Source of the DNA: Branchiostoma floridae
Lineage: Eukaryota; Chordata; Leptocardii; Amphioxiformes; Branchiostomatidae
Assembly: GCF_000003815.2 (NCBI RefSeq)
Contig: NC_049981.1
Span: 21,540,091-21,604,090, forward strand
DNA length: 64,000 bases
Direction: 5' to 3'
A program made the position numbers and the translations under genes. The notes under the pieces were generated by a model. The model did not search any database, was not told the DNA's origin, and worked only from the letters and a program-made list of their open reading frames with translations. Below, one piece after another: positions 11,223 to 23,900 of this stretch; the first letter of the stretch is position 1, and each line of letters starts with the position of its first letter.

Positions 11223-11371
11223 TTGACAGATGGTGGGCGTCACTCCACTGTCGTGGTGGGTATTAAAGTGCCTTATCCAAAAGCACAAGGTCGGGACAAG
11301 GCGAATATGGAACCCAGGACCTATTAGGTTCCGAGTCTAGCGCTCTACCCGTTGCGCCACACAGATGACAG
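11223..11371 (-). mobile_element. tRNA-derived SINE, copy 1
   Basis: On the minus strand it starts CTGTGTGGCGCAACGGGTAG, a good pol III A box, then continues with CCTGGGTTCCATATTCG (B-box-like), a GATAAGGCAC stretch and GTGGAGTGACGCCCACC. The same family recurs at 12205-12312. It begins about 60 bp downstream of the GPCR stop codon, so it may be in that gene's 3' UTR. Confidence 0.65.
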
Positions 11372-11429
11372 GCGATGGGGAGGCCCAACTCTGATGTCTG
11401 CCCTAGGGCACAACTTGCAAGTCTTACAG

Positions 11430-11979
11430 TTACACGTACTGCAGGCGCTGCAGTTTGCGATGCTGCCGCATGGCGTCCTGGCGCAGTGCCTGCATAGCCA
11501 CCTGTCGCTGTGCTGCCGGTTGTGCAGGCCCCGGATGACGTTTGGTACCGCACACGCACCACGCGTACAGCGCCTGGCACCCCTCACGGCGCAGCTGCGG
11601 CCGGAAATACACGAACACCACCGGGTTCACGCAGCTGTTGGAGAACGCCAGCAAGTGTGCTATCGGGTTCACATACGACATCATGATCACCCTTTCCCCG
11701 AACGCCAGCCGTCCGAAGTCCTCCAGAATCCAACAGGCGTACAGCGGCAGCCACGACAGGGCAAACATGGCCACGATGGTGATCAGCATCTTGATGACTT
11801 GCTTCATCTTCTGCGTCTTCTGCCTGGCGGCGTCGTCCTCTCCCGGCGGCCTCTTGTACCACAGGTGGATGCAGATGGTGATGTAGAGACCGCCCGTGAC
11901 CAGGAGAGGCACCAGGTAGCAGATCACGAACAGCAGGAGCGTGTAGAGCTGGATGAGGGGCCAGTCCTCCACGCAGAGG
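11430..11979 (-). CDS. GPCR exon 4 (TM5-TM7, tail)
   Basis: Acceptor TTTATTCAG|CCTCTG, phase 2; stop TAA at 11430-11432. It codes residues 192-374: LCVEDWP, TM5, a short loop 3, TM6 with SWLP, TM7 with NPVVF, and a basic, glutamine-rich C-tail with C333 and C335 as possible palmitoylation sites. The frame stays open 212 bases upstream of the acceptor, but through repeat sequence. Confidence 0.9.
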
Positions 11980-14900
11980 CTGAATAAATGAATGCAACAA
12001 AATTTCATCAATAACATTATAAGGATTACAGCACATTTATGTATGAGTGATCTGGTCTCGCATTTGGAATAATGTACAAATATATTTACAGAGGGTGAAG
12101 GAATGAATAAAAAAAAATTCACGGGTCTCAGTGGCAAGTGTGCAGATGTTAACACACTGGCAGCACCAAATCCGTAGGTGTTTTTTGGCACCTTTAGACA
12201 GATTAGCCGTGAGGCTCGGTGGGCGTCACTCCACCGTCATGGGGGCAGGGGCATGGCGTGACCTTCTGATTCTGACTCCAACGCTCTAGCCGTTGCGCCA
12301 CACAGACACCCCACAAGGAATGAATGAATGAACTTAATTGCTCGACAACTGTACAGGATATAACATATGGCAATGGCTACTACACTACATACAGATACGA
12401 AACTACATACAGATACAGTGCAACAAAATTTCATCAATAACACTAGAAAGGCCGACATTTGCTTAGGAGCAAATACAGCATATTTCAGCCATAGCTTTTC
12501 CCATACAACATTTAACTGTCTCAAATAACCCCTGCTCGAAAATGGAACATTTAGGGGCACACCCCAGTTTCTCGTCCCCATTGAAACGTATAGTTAAGAG
12601 ACTATTTTCAACGACGCCGTATTTCCAAACAAAATTTTCCCCGGGAACTACACCTATACAGTATCAGGGGTGCCTAAGTAATCATACGATCCTTACGGAA
12701 AACATACGATCCTTACGGAAAACATACGATCCACTACTAAGAAACATACGATCCTTACGGAAATCATACGATCCTTACAGAAAACATACGATCCACTACT
12801 AGAAACATACGATCCTTACTAATTTGCTGGACCACGTGACATCAGCGCCAAATTCAAGATGGCTGACTCTGGAGAACTATTATATGCCGCCTAAGAAGCC
12901 AGCATTATTGTAGGTTGGGGTTTTGGTGTTTAGCAGGATGTGATAAGCCCGTACGCAAAGATATCGTAACGAATAATGAGCAATCCCGAGGCCGCCATAG
13001 TGAACCTGCCGCTTGTGTGACGTGACCCGTGCGTTGGTCCAAAAGATTAGTAAGGATCGTATGTTTCCCGTAAGGATCGTATGTTTCCTAGTAGTGGATC
13101 GTATGATTTCCGTAAGGATCGTATGTTTCTTAGTAGTGGATCGTATGTTTTCCGTAAGGATCGTATGTTTTCCCTAAGGTTCGTATGTTTTCCGTAAGGA
13201 TCGTATGATTACTTAGGCACCCCTGAGTATACAGGAAGTAAAAATGTACCATCTGGTCTAACATATCTGATTTGCAAGAAAATTGTAGGACCTAAAATCT
13301 CACAATATCCTAATGAATTTCGAAAGCCCGTAGCGATGACATTATCGGTCAAGCTGCCCGGGGTGCTTCACTGTTTGCGTCCTCTGAGCGATACCCGGAA
13401 GCCAAGATGTGTCGACAAAAACTTACCAAAAACAACATATAGGGGTCGAAGTTTATACTTGCAGCGGATCCGCTACGCTAATTTTACACTGAGTGACTGG
13501 GCACTAAGGGACTGGTCGATATTTAGCGGGGGGGTGGTCGTCGGGGGGGGGGGGGGGTATGGGCCTAGGAAAAAAAATTTGAGCGGGGCGGAGGGCCTAG
13601 GAAAATTTTTTTGCTCGGACTATCAGTGAAATTTGTTCGTCAAAATGCCAGAAATGGCGTTTCGGAGGGTCAAGATTTCAAAATTTCCCGGGCCTCAACA
13701 AGCTTGAGACGCCTCGCGCCCGAGTTCGGCGCCCGGCAAGGCAAAAAAAAGTTGAAGGCTTCGGCGCTCCACATGCTGCAAATTCGCTCAGTATTCACTC
13801 AGTAATATTTTCCTGCCGCGCCTTTGACTCTATCTCTGTTAAACACCGCTACAACGTTGTAAAACTATTGATGTTACAATAGTATTTACCGTTTTAACGC
13901 TGGTATAAAGGTGGACGGAGAAAACATCAGTCAAATTTGTTTACCTTTCTTTTGAAGCTGGCGCGGCAAAGACATGAAGGCGTCGACCTGTCAAGAAGTG
14001 GACGACGCGGAAACTATTGCTTCTACTACAACTAAGTTGAGGGACAACGACAAGGGGCAGCGGTGCAGTCATGGCTGACACCGATCGCGAGGAAACGATG
14101 CCAAGGCCGCGGTGGACGGCTCGACTGTCGAGTCCGTCTAAAATCCAATAAAAATGGCGCGAATGGCTTCGTCACATCGGAGACGAGTGGTGGGTGACGT
14201 GTGTTTACAGTTTGCACCAGGAGAAAAACATTCTTTAACGCTTCCTTTGTCGATAGTTTTTAAACTATGAAAGTAGGAAGCGTGACTACTGAGAAAAGAA
14301 TCTGAGCTAACCAAGGAGCTTTTATCTGATAAAAGCTCCTTGAACTAACGTGTCGGATTCGTCATAAATTCCAAAGTCACGTTAAATGCATTTTAAATCG
14401 TACAAGGTCCGGGTGATTCCGATCGGAGTTTGCAGGCATTGCAAATTAGAATCGTGAATAAAAGTGAATGTTACCGAATAAATAGTATCATAACATTTCT
14501 TTTGTCATGCTTGTTCATTTGCTTACGCGCCTTCAACAATAAAAGTTGCATAATACAGACATAAAGTTATCATGTTGCTGCAACATCGTGCTGGCAAAAT
14601 GTATGTTTATTCATATAAACATTGCACAGGTAACACAATTGTTTAGATTTACAGTTCAAAACATTCTAACGATAAATATTGATGAGGAAATAATCATTCT
14701 CGCCATTGTTAAACTTACTTATCAAATCTAAACTGGCCAATTTTCCCGCGATTTCCGCCAAGTAACATTTCCTCGATTGTCTCAACTTACCCTGCCAAAG
14801 TCAAATCTGCCGAAAATGATTGATATTGCTACGCGGAATGTTGGCAAATTCATCGACAAAGACATGTACTCTGATGTTCAAGGAACGCGTACCTTCTGCT

Positions 14901-17900
14901 ACCGTCCAAATGACCTTGTCGTTAACTCCAAATCCTCGCAAAAAAACTATTTTATATATACATGTATATAAAACCGGGCGTAAGGTGACATTCGTCCGCT
15001 GTGTTGTCAAGATATGCACGTGTTTCTATATACACGGGGCTGGAAGGCCCCGCTATTGAATATTAATTAGACTTCGTCTTCCTTTTCGCTGATTGGCTGG
15101 CTCGTTAACTTCATTTAACTTGCACGTGCGGGGCTCTGCGGGGTGACGTCACGGCAAAAGGCCGAAAGAAAACCAATTTTCCCTCAGAAAAGTGCTGAAA
15201 TTTACTGTATATAGTAAAGCGCTGGTTGCAAGTTAGCAATTTACGTGTTTGTAAGCATAAGTCCGTGAGATTTCTGAAACAACAGCAGTTCTGTGATAAA
15301 CGGAACCTTCTAAAAACGTACGGAGCTAACAGCGCAGGGAAAATATACCATCGCATCACAGAAATGCCCCTAAAAACTGATACAATAAGCCTTCTGAATA
15401 GCCCAAAGTGCAAGAGTTTCCCCCAACGGGGCTCTGCCCCTGGACCCTGCCGGGCCGGGGCCTTCGGCGTTCTTCGGTGGACCCCGGGCCCCGTGTGCCG
15501 ACGCTGTAAAAAATTCTGGCGGGAACACTGCAGTATATACGGAATCGTGAGGCCCCGCTTATGAATATTAATTAGCCTTCGCCCTCTTCGCGCACAGGTG
15601 TGGGCTCCGTGCGGGGTCACGGAAGGTCACGTCAGGAGGCCAAAAGAAAACAAATTTCCCATCAGAAAAGTGCCAAAATTAATCATTTTAAAGTAGTTTA
15701 TGTCAAAACTTTTACTTGGATCATTTTACCAACTATCTAATGCCTATCTACACCAAATTTCAGCTCATTTGGTTATAATACCAGGGTACAGGGGGCCCAA
15801 ATATACAGTTTTGGTCTTAAGATGACCCAAAAACCTTAGTAAAATCATTTTAGAGACAGATATGGGAAAAATGAAAAAAACGTCCGAGGGTATTGGCCCA
15901 CTCTACCCTTGTGCCAAATTTCAAGTCATTCGGTTGAGGAACAACGGAGATACCGTGTTCTGAAGATTTGACAGGAGAAAGAAAGAAAGAAAGAAACATT
16001 ACGAATACAATATATTTCACCATACCTATGGTATGGCTGAAATATAATTATAAGGATTACAGCACATTTATGTCCGGGTGATCTGGTCTCGCATTTGGAA
16101 TAATGTACAAATATGTTGACCTACGTATGCGGATATTGGAGTAGGACATGCTAGCAGTACATGGAAGATATCGGTCTGCGTTCCACATAGGGAAAAGTTT
16201 GTTTTAGTTCTAATATTCTGTAACGTTAACAGCGCACCCCTCCCTTTACTGTATACAGGACAGGTCATTACAAAGTGGAATTCACCTTCGAGATTTTCAT
16301 TACATGCATGTGGGACAGTCTCTGAGTGGCTGGTGTGTTACGGTGACGACCTTTTTTTTCTAAGCAATGCGCACTAATTCTGAGTTTTTTAATGCCGATT
16401 GTAAAGGATTTATCATGAATTGATGTGAGATATTCTTCCATATACCTGATGCTGCGGCCCAGCGGCGGGATGAAGAAGGCCGTCTCGTGCCGGTACAGCG
16501 CCTGGGGCAGCATGGTGGCCGTGGAGGCGACCCAGATGGTGCCGACCGTCACGGCGACCTGGCGCCCGGTGAAGTGGCTACCTGGCGCGCTGAACAGCAT
16601 CCGGCATCTGAAGTATAAAAAAGAGTGTTGAGTGTTGTGATACCCATGGTATTGTTAGTCACGTCAGAATAACACCCCTCCACTTCAATGTACCTGCATA
16701 TTAAGTGTCCCAAGGACTGATGTAACGGAACACCGAACTCCCATCCTCTTCGCACCACGAACCAGAGCATCGAGCACATGTCTCTATCATCTTTGTACAC
16801 CTACTCAAGATTAGATCGTCTTAGCAGCATCTGAATATCTCTGACTGATTCTCTCGAGCAACCTACGAGGTACAACATTGAGCACTACATTCTCCAGCTT
16901 TCCCACATTTACGGACGAATCTGAGAAACATACTTTCCTCTTAAAATCACAAAACCCACAATTTGTACAAAAAGTGGGGCTCTGCTTAAAAAAAAAGAAG
17001 TCAAACCCAGTCTATCTAGATATAGCCAACACTAGTATACGAGTTTTGTACAATGATGTTTATCGTTGTTCATTGTTACATGCATGTCCCCTACCGTTCT
17101 GCCACGTACTTGCAGTTAGTCTACGGGCACGAACTTGCAAATAAAGTTTCTGTACCTTTCAATAACATCAACACCCATAATTCCACCGGGTGTCATAATA
17201 CCACCACATGAGTAGCATAAATGAATTCAAAGTTACTCAAAGGGTTGTACCAATGTAGCATCATTAATTCCGGCGTATAACATACGCTGCAGATATTTCG
17301 GTTTTCAATACAATCTTAAGCAGGCTTCAAAAACGATTTTTTTTACATAGCACAATTATGGCACCAGTGGAATAATGATAATGGTTGTTAACATTTTTTG
17401 TTAGATTTCTGAGGAGGGTGACAGACGACAACGAAACAACATAATCGGTTGAACAAAAACCTGGTTGTGTACAAGGTATCTTGTTATTCAGCCACTAACC
17501 TGCTGAAATTATCTGCGTATGCTAAAAGTAATGTCAAAATAAATCAGAATAATATTATATATCATATTTCATTTATTTATTGATTGTTTTTCGGGCACCA
17601 TGGCTCATACGCGGAACACTATGTACATGTAATTGAACTAAGAGATGGCATCTCATGGCCTATAGCTATGTACATTATATACAGCTTCTTTGTATGTATT
17701 GTTGTTTTCTAGCAAAGAACTCATGATCAGACTTTGATACCTTAAAAATAAAGTTCACCTTGTAGAGACCATGTAGAGGTTGATATGTTGATATACAGCT
17801 CACATTACCATTTATTCCGTGCATATCTAGAGACCCTATGCAGAGATTCGCAAAGTTATATCTCTAGAAAGCACATTGCTATAAGCGTACCATAGAGAAA

Positions 17901-20900
17901 GTAAGGACGCAATACAATAAACGATTGTATGAAGATATATTGATGCAACAAAAAGCACGGCTACATAATAGGAATACATACAAATCTGAGAAAACTACAA
18001 TCAATCATTCTGATTAGGCATTATTTCATTTTAAGATGCTATAACTTTGTAGTTTATGAGTTTATGATTCATTGTACAAAAAATAGACCATCAATATTTG
18101 ATCGCAAATAATTCCTAGATTCAGCCTGACAATTTTAGAACACATTGACATTGTTTTAAGTTAATGTTTAAAATGGTAGTTTCACAACACGTTATGCATA
18201 TTCTGGTTATACATAGAAATCATGTACTGTCATACTCGTCATTTTAAGGTACTTTTGTAATTAATATTATTGAATAGTATGATATTTCACATTCTTCACA
18301 TTACCCCAATGGACGTGTTTATAGAGATGCTCGGCTAGTTTGAAATTCATGAGCACGCAGACAAAATAAACCGTATTTCAGGAGGAAAACAGGAACATAA
18401 ATATTTCAGTCATGGCTATTGCTATGAGAGGTACTGTATTTTACTGAAGCCGCGGTACTTTGGCCCAAGGAATTTCATCGATAGAAAAAATCTTTTTACG
18501 CTTTGTGTGTCCTGTTATATTTTTAGTCCTATTTGTACGTTTTGAATGATATTCCAATCAAAAAGTCATGATGTTGGATGTCCATCGCTCTGCGATGATG
18601 ACGTCAATGGCGCCAAAAAAAGCGTAGGGACAACGCCAACGTGCTGCATTTCAATGAGATACCATTATCCGTGCTTCTGCCTTTACTGTTGCCTTTACTG
18701 TCAGCGCTTTATGTTCCCTTATTGGGTCCGCACATAGTACATATCCATGCTTAAATTTCCATTTATGTTTATGGTGTCAAAGTAAGATGGTTGTGTAATC
18801 ACTTTGTCTCTGTACTTATGTTTACTCGACGTTCAGTCCGCTAGATTCCCATCTAAACTCTAGGATAAGCGCATAACCCATTCTCTGTGTAAGACTGCCA
18901 AGCAACCAACTCAGTGACATGAATGATCTCTTGACTTTTCCTGTCTGCAGCCATAGAGCGCACTTCCTTTGCGTTTTGGTGATCGTTTGTCACCTTCCTC
19001 AGGGCAATTCTGACTTGTTCACATTGTACTGCAGCATAGGCTTCGTTACTGACACGTGCGTTCCCAAACGTAAGCACCACATTAACTATCAGTCAATCAT
19101 TCACTATGTATATGTCACAGTAGAGATCACGATCCAGTAGAATCGCCGATTCTCCTAGGAGAGATCCCGATCGGAGTTGGTCCTAGGTATGTATGTAAAT
19201 GTTTTTCGTCTGAAATCGCATCTTTCAGCAGCGACGCCTATGCTGCAGTGCAATGTGAACTAGTCAGAATTACCTAGAAGAAGGTTCAGACGGTCACCGG
19301 AACATCGATTAAGAAAAGATTAGTTGCGTACAAGCAATCAGAAAGTTATGTTCTTGATTTTAATACAAAAAGAGGCAGTGAGAGCCCATCTATATTAACA
19401 ATGGCTGAAGCAGTAAAGGTTAGGGATTATCACGTGGCTGAGTTAGTTGGCAGTCTTGCACGAAGAATAGGTTTAAGCGCTAATCCTAGAGTTTAGGCGG
19501 GAATCCAGCGAAGTAAACGTTGCACACGCAAGGAGTTTAAAGGATTTACAGTAGATGGCGTCAGGAGCAAGAAGTAGCATTTTGATGCTATTAAGTAGAG
19601 CCCCGTTGCTTTGCAGACGTTTTCAGTCCCTTACACGGAATAACGATTGACAAACACGTACGACGAATACAAATATCTGTGAGATACACCATTAGCGACA
19701 GTAGGTAAAAAAAACCAAAGCCCTGAGTTCAAATGGCTATTTTGAGCGGTTTAGCTAGTGATCTGACTTTTCAACCTTGTCAAGTGCAACAAGTTGACTT
19801 AACCGAGAATATAATTCGGTACGAATCTGCGTTTATTCTCGACACGATGAAGCAAAATGTACCGAGCTGGCGCCGTCAGCATGTAGTCACCTTTAGTACC
19901 CATCTGTCAGTCCCAATTGCTTCTAGGATTTTTCAAAACTAATAATCATCCTTGCATTGCAAGCATTGTAGTTCTAGCGATGGCAGCACTGGCACGATTG
20001 GATTGAAACTGCGTTTGTGTATTTTGTTTTGAAAATCTGCTGAGCACATTGGATGGCAGAGGCGCTGTACCGCGATTATCTCACAGTAAAACGTCTGACT
20101 GGATCCGTGGCCTGTGCTACGATTTTTCCGCAGCTGTTAGTGCCAACAAAAAACGGAACAACCCTCCATTGTACGGTGCAAAGTGGATTATCTAGTTCTA
20201 ACGTCTTTCAAAAACAACTCTCGTACGCACCAAAACTAAGTAACCCATGACGGCATCTTGCACAGATATTGCTGCGTTGTACAGAGCGAAATAATATTCC
20301 AAATAATATTGTAATTGAAAAAGCAATGGGCAGGTGCATTGTGATTTATCAAAGTGACACCAGGATTTATTATATTAAACTTGGATTATTTAAGGCTGGC
20401 TTGCGACCACTCAAGCGAATCGCTGGTTATGACTTCAGTCCGGAAAAGAGGGCCAATAAAGCAGAAAATATGAGAATGGGAACTACTGAGGACTGGTAAA
20501 ATTGTGGTTTTCATTCTAATATTCACTCTGCATGTGACTAAGCTAAAGTTGTTTTATTACTTTCCCTTCACAATGTGTGTTATCCGCCAACCCAAATATC
20601 TGCAAATATTACATTCACAAGCGTAAAAGAAGTATTTAGTTTTCGATTGGTATTGGGTTGGCGGAGTAGAAATGTGGTAAAACTAGATACGGCTCCAAAC
20701 ATTGTAACATTTAAGCGTATGATGAAACTGAGAGCTGACCTCAGACCACACGACCGGCTGACTGCATTATGATTATGGATAACGACCTTTTTTGTACATA
20801 TTTGTATGTTATGTAATGTGTTGATGTGACAAGTACTATGTGTTATCCAGGGCCCCAGTGTAAAGCAGTGTGGTCACACTGAGTTGGGCTACCCTGGCTT

Positions 20901-23900
20901 AAGAACACAGAATAAAAAAAAAAAATGAATAAAATGAAAAATGTATTTTGTACGTATGTGTATATTTTTGCCTACTCAAATATACACCACCAGCTGTGCC
21001 TGATGAATACCGCCGACACGACGTCTGACCGTCTTCCCCAAATCATATCGAGTTGTTTGAGTAACTGCTTTTTGACGTCAATAAACTAAATACTGTACGA
21101 AATCTCCAAACTCTAGAATCATGAACATGCTGTTTTTTTGCCTACTCAAATATACACCACCAGCTGTGCCTGATGAGCAGCGCCGACGCACCGTCTGACG
21201 CCTTCTCCATTATCACCCCTCAAATCTACGTCTTATGACGCCAATCTTCTGTCGAGACTTGGAGGATGATATGATGGCGGCATGGTTACTCAGGGCACTA
21301 AAGATAATTACGTCGACATCCTGCAATCCATCTTGTTTATCACACAGCTTTACATGGCTTGGTACGAGGAAGAGTTTTCTACATCTATTTTATGTTGCAG
21401 GGATATGGTTATGATATATAGCCCAACAGCTGAAATGTGGTCTATCATTTGGAAAATCAAACTAAAACCTTATAATGTATTCGCAAATTCCTGATTGTTA
21501 TGGCCGATGTCAGTTTTTTCAAACATAGCAATGAGATATTTGAAAAGTTATTGATAGATTCTTATTTTGGTACTTTGGCAGGGGTCGAGAAAGAGGTAAT
21601 ATTTAATAATGCCTCCCTGGGCACTTAAGCTGAACTTGTTTTGATATCTTGTGGACATGCTATGGCCTTGAATTTTTATTGTCTAGATACCTCTTGGTAC
21701 ACAGCGTATCAGTGGTTCAGCTTTGGGCCCCTAGCGGCTTGCTCTGGAACTGCAAAGGCCAACTGTTTTTTGTTTTGTTTTGTTTCAGACTTCAAACGAG
21801 AATTCTCAAGAAGGGGTTGATGATTGTTGGTATGTTGTTATGGAGTCTCGAGGATCAAACAGAGTTGACTGTGGTCACCTGGTGTTTTGACACACGACAC
21901 AAAAATCCAGAGACAGTCTAATGAGCAAAAGATAATGTCAGGAAATGAAATAGCAACTTTTTGAACAGAATTCAAGGACCGAGATATTCACATCAGCTGG
22001 CTAATTCAATGTGGATAACTCAAAAGCAAATAATTGGTTCAAACCACGCCGATTAAACCGGTGTACCGAAAGTGCGAAAAGGAACGAAAAGGAACGAAAA
22101 GGAACGAAAAGGAACGAAAAGGAACGAAAAGGAACGAAAAGGAACGAAAAGGAACGAAAAGGAACGAAAAGGAACGAAAAGGAACGAAAAGGAATGGAGT
22201 ATGAAGCAAACTTAAATAAAATCAATGAGAATATAAGGAATCGGTACTGCGGGCGTTAGAAGCCTATGAAACGTGTTTTATTTTACCGAGAATTTGACAT
22301 TATCAAATTTTTACAGCGCTGTTTCAGGCTGTTGTTTTTGTGTGGCTAAATTATTCTTTGAAGATCTGCGAAATACAAAGAAACGGAACTGAGATAAGAA
22401 AGTAAGGACTAAAATTCATTGGGTGGTAGATGAATATCGATTATTATACATTTTCAGGATGAGGCAAGATTGTAACGTTGTTGTTGTATTTGGGTGGCTT
22501 TTATTCTCCCTAGAGGGGAGCGCCGCATGCAAATGACCTGCGAAATCCGGTCAGGAAAGATATGCTAATAAACTGCTGCCCCACGAGCATGACAGCTCCT
22601 TTTAACAGGGCCAACAACATGGTTTTCTGGAGACTGGAGACATATCTTCTCGCTCGTTCACAACGAAAGAAAAGCTGTAAAAGGAGAGACATATATACAT
22701 TGTACCAAAGAGATTTCATCAAGTTGTACCATGAGTATTCATCATTTTGGCGGGAAGAAAGGTGCCAACGTGAGGAATTTGTGCAAAGGATATTGGTAAA
22801 TACAATTTCTGTCAACAATTTTCCGTCATATTCAATACATATAAATTTCTGCCTCTTGCGACCGACATCAGGCCCTCGCTGATGATAAAAAATCCCAATG
22901 CCGGGTTTAGATGTCCTGGTTGCAAAACAAATTTAAGGCGTTGTATTAATATTAATGAAAGTGTGAAAAAAAAGGAAGGAAAAATAATTCCCAACATGCT
23001 GGGCTCGAACTTCCGATCGTCGACTTCCCTGGGTTCGAACATGCGACCTATATTTCTCTAAGGTCAAGTTCTTACAAATTGTGCAATACATATACTTGTA
23101 ACTTTGCTATCATTGCATTTTTTTAACAACTATATCCACATAGCATGGCTTTTTATGATAAAATATGCGCAATCGTTCTCGACATAATCCATTTCTTCTT
23201 GTGAAATTTTATAATATAAATGTAATATGGATATTCTAAGGAATGTTATAACCACATTAACACGTACATGAACATAGATATGCATAGATAGGTCTCATCA
23301 ATATTCATTCCTCCATTGAACCATTGCTATAGGAATTTCGTGGAACAAGCCGCAAAATGCATTTGCCGATCACAGTTTACCTTTTCCTAATATTACCATC
23401 GATTTTATTTGAATTTGCTTCATACTTCGTTCCTTTTCGTTCCTTTTCGTTCCTTTTCGTTCCTTTTCGTTCCTTTTCGTTCCTTTTCGCACTTTCGGTA
23501 GACCCGATTAAACGGTACCCCAACTCAGAGGCCATGTCGCAATGCTCAGAGAAACCGCGTGAATGTCAAGTAACAAAGGTAACTCAAAACCAGCTGATAA
23601 ACTTTAACAAAACTCAATGGTAACTGGCTCAGATATGAATGTATCTTTGTATCTTTGTGGGTCCATGAAAACAGTATGATGAATACATACTGTCAACATC
23701 CATGCTCTATACAGTCACGTTTCTCTTTCTTTCACTCTGCACATTAAAGGGGACTGTTTGAATGCAAATGTTTGAATTAATTCAACCTTCAAGCATTACA
23801 ACAGAAAGGTCACAAACAGATGTGAAGAACGTCCATGTAAAACGGTCAGGGGGCTTTGTCGTCGCCATCTTTTGTGTTCCGAATATCAGCGAGGTTCTTT

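Noticed and set aside
11345-12036. Several overlapping frames of 80-211 codons on both strands around the GPCR exon
   Set aside because: They are shadows of GC-rich exon 4; only the minus frame with TM5-TM7 has domain content.
15111-15620. Antisense 169-codon and sense 112-codon frames
   Set aside because: They cross the LTR-like direct repeats and their GC-rich centre, and show no gag, pol or other domain.
22980-23045. tRNA gene suggested by GGGTTCGAAC
   Set aside because: Only B-box-like pieces are present; there is no A box at the right distance and no cloverleaf. It lies inside a foldback element.
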